DNA from: Beijerinckiaceae bacterium
GTDB lineage: Bacteria; Pseudomonadota; Alphaproteobacteria; Rhizobiales; Beijerinckiaceae
Assembly (NCBI GenBank): GCA_947380915.1
Contig: CANCSY010000176.1
Span: forward strand, 1 to 6,642
Length of the DNA stretch: 6,642 nt
Reading direction: 5' to 3'
The translations under genes and the position numbers were made by a program. Below the pieces are notes generated by a model. It was not told the origin of the DNA. It saw only the letters and a list, made by a program, of their open reading frames with translations, and made no database searches. Below are positions 6,265 to 6,642 of this stretch, in pieces (the first letter of the stretch is position 1; the number at the start of each line of letters is the position of its first letter).

Positions 6265-6642
6265 ATGCGCTATATCGACTGCTTCAACCACTTCTTCCCC
6301 GACGCCCTCTGGCAGAAAATGATGTCCACCCCCGGCGCGTCCGCGGACATCGGCGCGCGCATGCGCGGCATTCCCGCCATCTATGACCTGACCGAGCGCA
6401 AGCGCGTGGTCGACCTGTTCCGCACGGAAAAGAACTACACACAGGTCATCTCGCTGGGCATGCCCCCGCTGGAAGCCCTCGGCACGCCCGAACTCGTCGA
6501 GGAATTCGCCCGCCTCGCCAACGACGGCCAGGCCGAGCTGTGCGAAAAGCACCCCGACTATTTCTGCGGCTGGCTCGCCTCCCTGCCCATGAACTCCCCC
6601 AACGCCGCCAAGGAGTGGGAGCGCGCCATCTCCATCGGCGCC
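6265..6642 (+). CDS. Amidohydrolase-2 (ACMSD-type) family protein, 5' part
   Basis: The first 126 residues of a metal-dependent TIM-barrel amidohydrolase are present; the gene continues past the window edge. The start at 6265 has AGGAGG at 8-nt spacing. The N-terminal strand reads YIDCFNHFFP (3-12), where the family normally has Asp-x-His-x-His; here the first metal histidine is Phe7, while His9 is kept. Family-typical features follow: R45/R47 and D50 in the 'R-x-x-x-D' helix, VISLGMPP (61-68), ARLANDGQAELCEKHPDYFCGWLASLP (82-108 in outline) and the A-x-x-ER-AxxxGA element (114-126). Relatives include aminocarboxymuconate-semialdehyde, resorcylate and 5-carboxyvanillate decarboxylases as well as hydrolases, so decarboxylation of an organic acid is plausible. 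The downstream metal ligands lie outside the window, so activity cannot be judged. It is transcribed away from the cupins and probably shares their regulatory region. Confidence 0.85.
   Translation, partial: MRYIDCFNHFFPDALWQKMMSTPGASADIGARMRGIPAIYDLTERKRVVDLFRTEKNYTQVISLGMPPLEALGTPELVEEFARLANDGQAELCEKHPDYFCGWLASLPMNSPNAAKEWERAISIGA

Noticed and set aside
6103..6552. A 149-codon minus-strand open frame opposite the amidohydrolase start
   Set aside because: It is antisense to a clear amidohydrolase N-terminus with its own AGGAGG site, and its translation shows no family pattern.

Overview
The window is GC-rich bacterial DNA with the codon bias and gene style of a proteobacterium. An alphaproteobacterium is my best guess, because of the high G+C, the tripartite tricarboxylate transporter (TTT) gene and an 'APIGHNS' N-terminal motif in one cupin. 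This is an inference from composition and style, and I cannot name a species. I see no rRNA, tRNA, CRISPR array or insertion sequence.

Layout, left to right. Positions 3-39 hold a strong hairpin terminator that works on both strands. A 687-residue fused TctA-TctB membrane permease is encoded on the minus strand (46-2109). Positions 2110-3050 are poorly coding: a doubtful small exported protein or frameshifted remnant abuts the permease start, a cluster of short repeats lies at 2251-2334, and an AT-rich stretch at about 2821-3050 holds a candidate minus-strand promoter and a perfect 8-bp inverted repeat. A EutA-like ASKHA-fold ATPase with an added His/Asp-rich N-terminus follows on the minus strand (3051-4637). 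A clear minus-strand rho-independent terminator (4707-4738) separates it from two tandem, translationally coupled, paralogous cupin genes (4769-5383 and 5383-6024, minus strand). A 240-bp divergent intergenic region then leads to the 5' part of an ACMSD-type amidohydrolase on the plus strand (6265 to the window edge).

The gene set looks like accessory carboxylate catabolism: a TTT permease for an organic acid, an amidohydrolase-2 family decarboxylase/hydrolase, and two cupins that could be dioxygenases, isomerases or binding proteins. The EutA-like protein is the odd member. EutA normally reactivates adenosylcobalamin-dependent ethanolamine ammonia-lyase, but no eutB/eutC or microcompartment gene is visible here. 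The cupins appear to form one transcription unit, the EutA-like gene a second, the permease a third, and the amidohydrolase a divergent fourth. No substrate can be assigned from this sequence.
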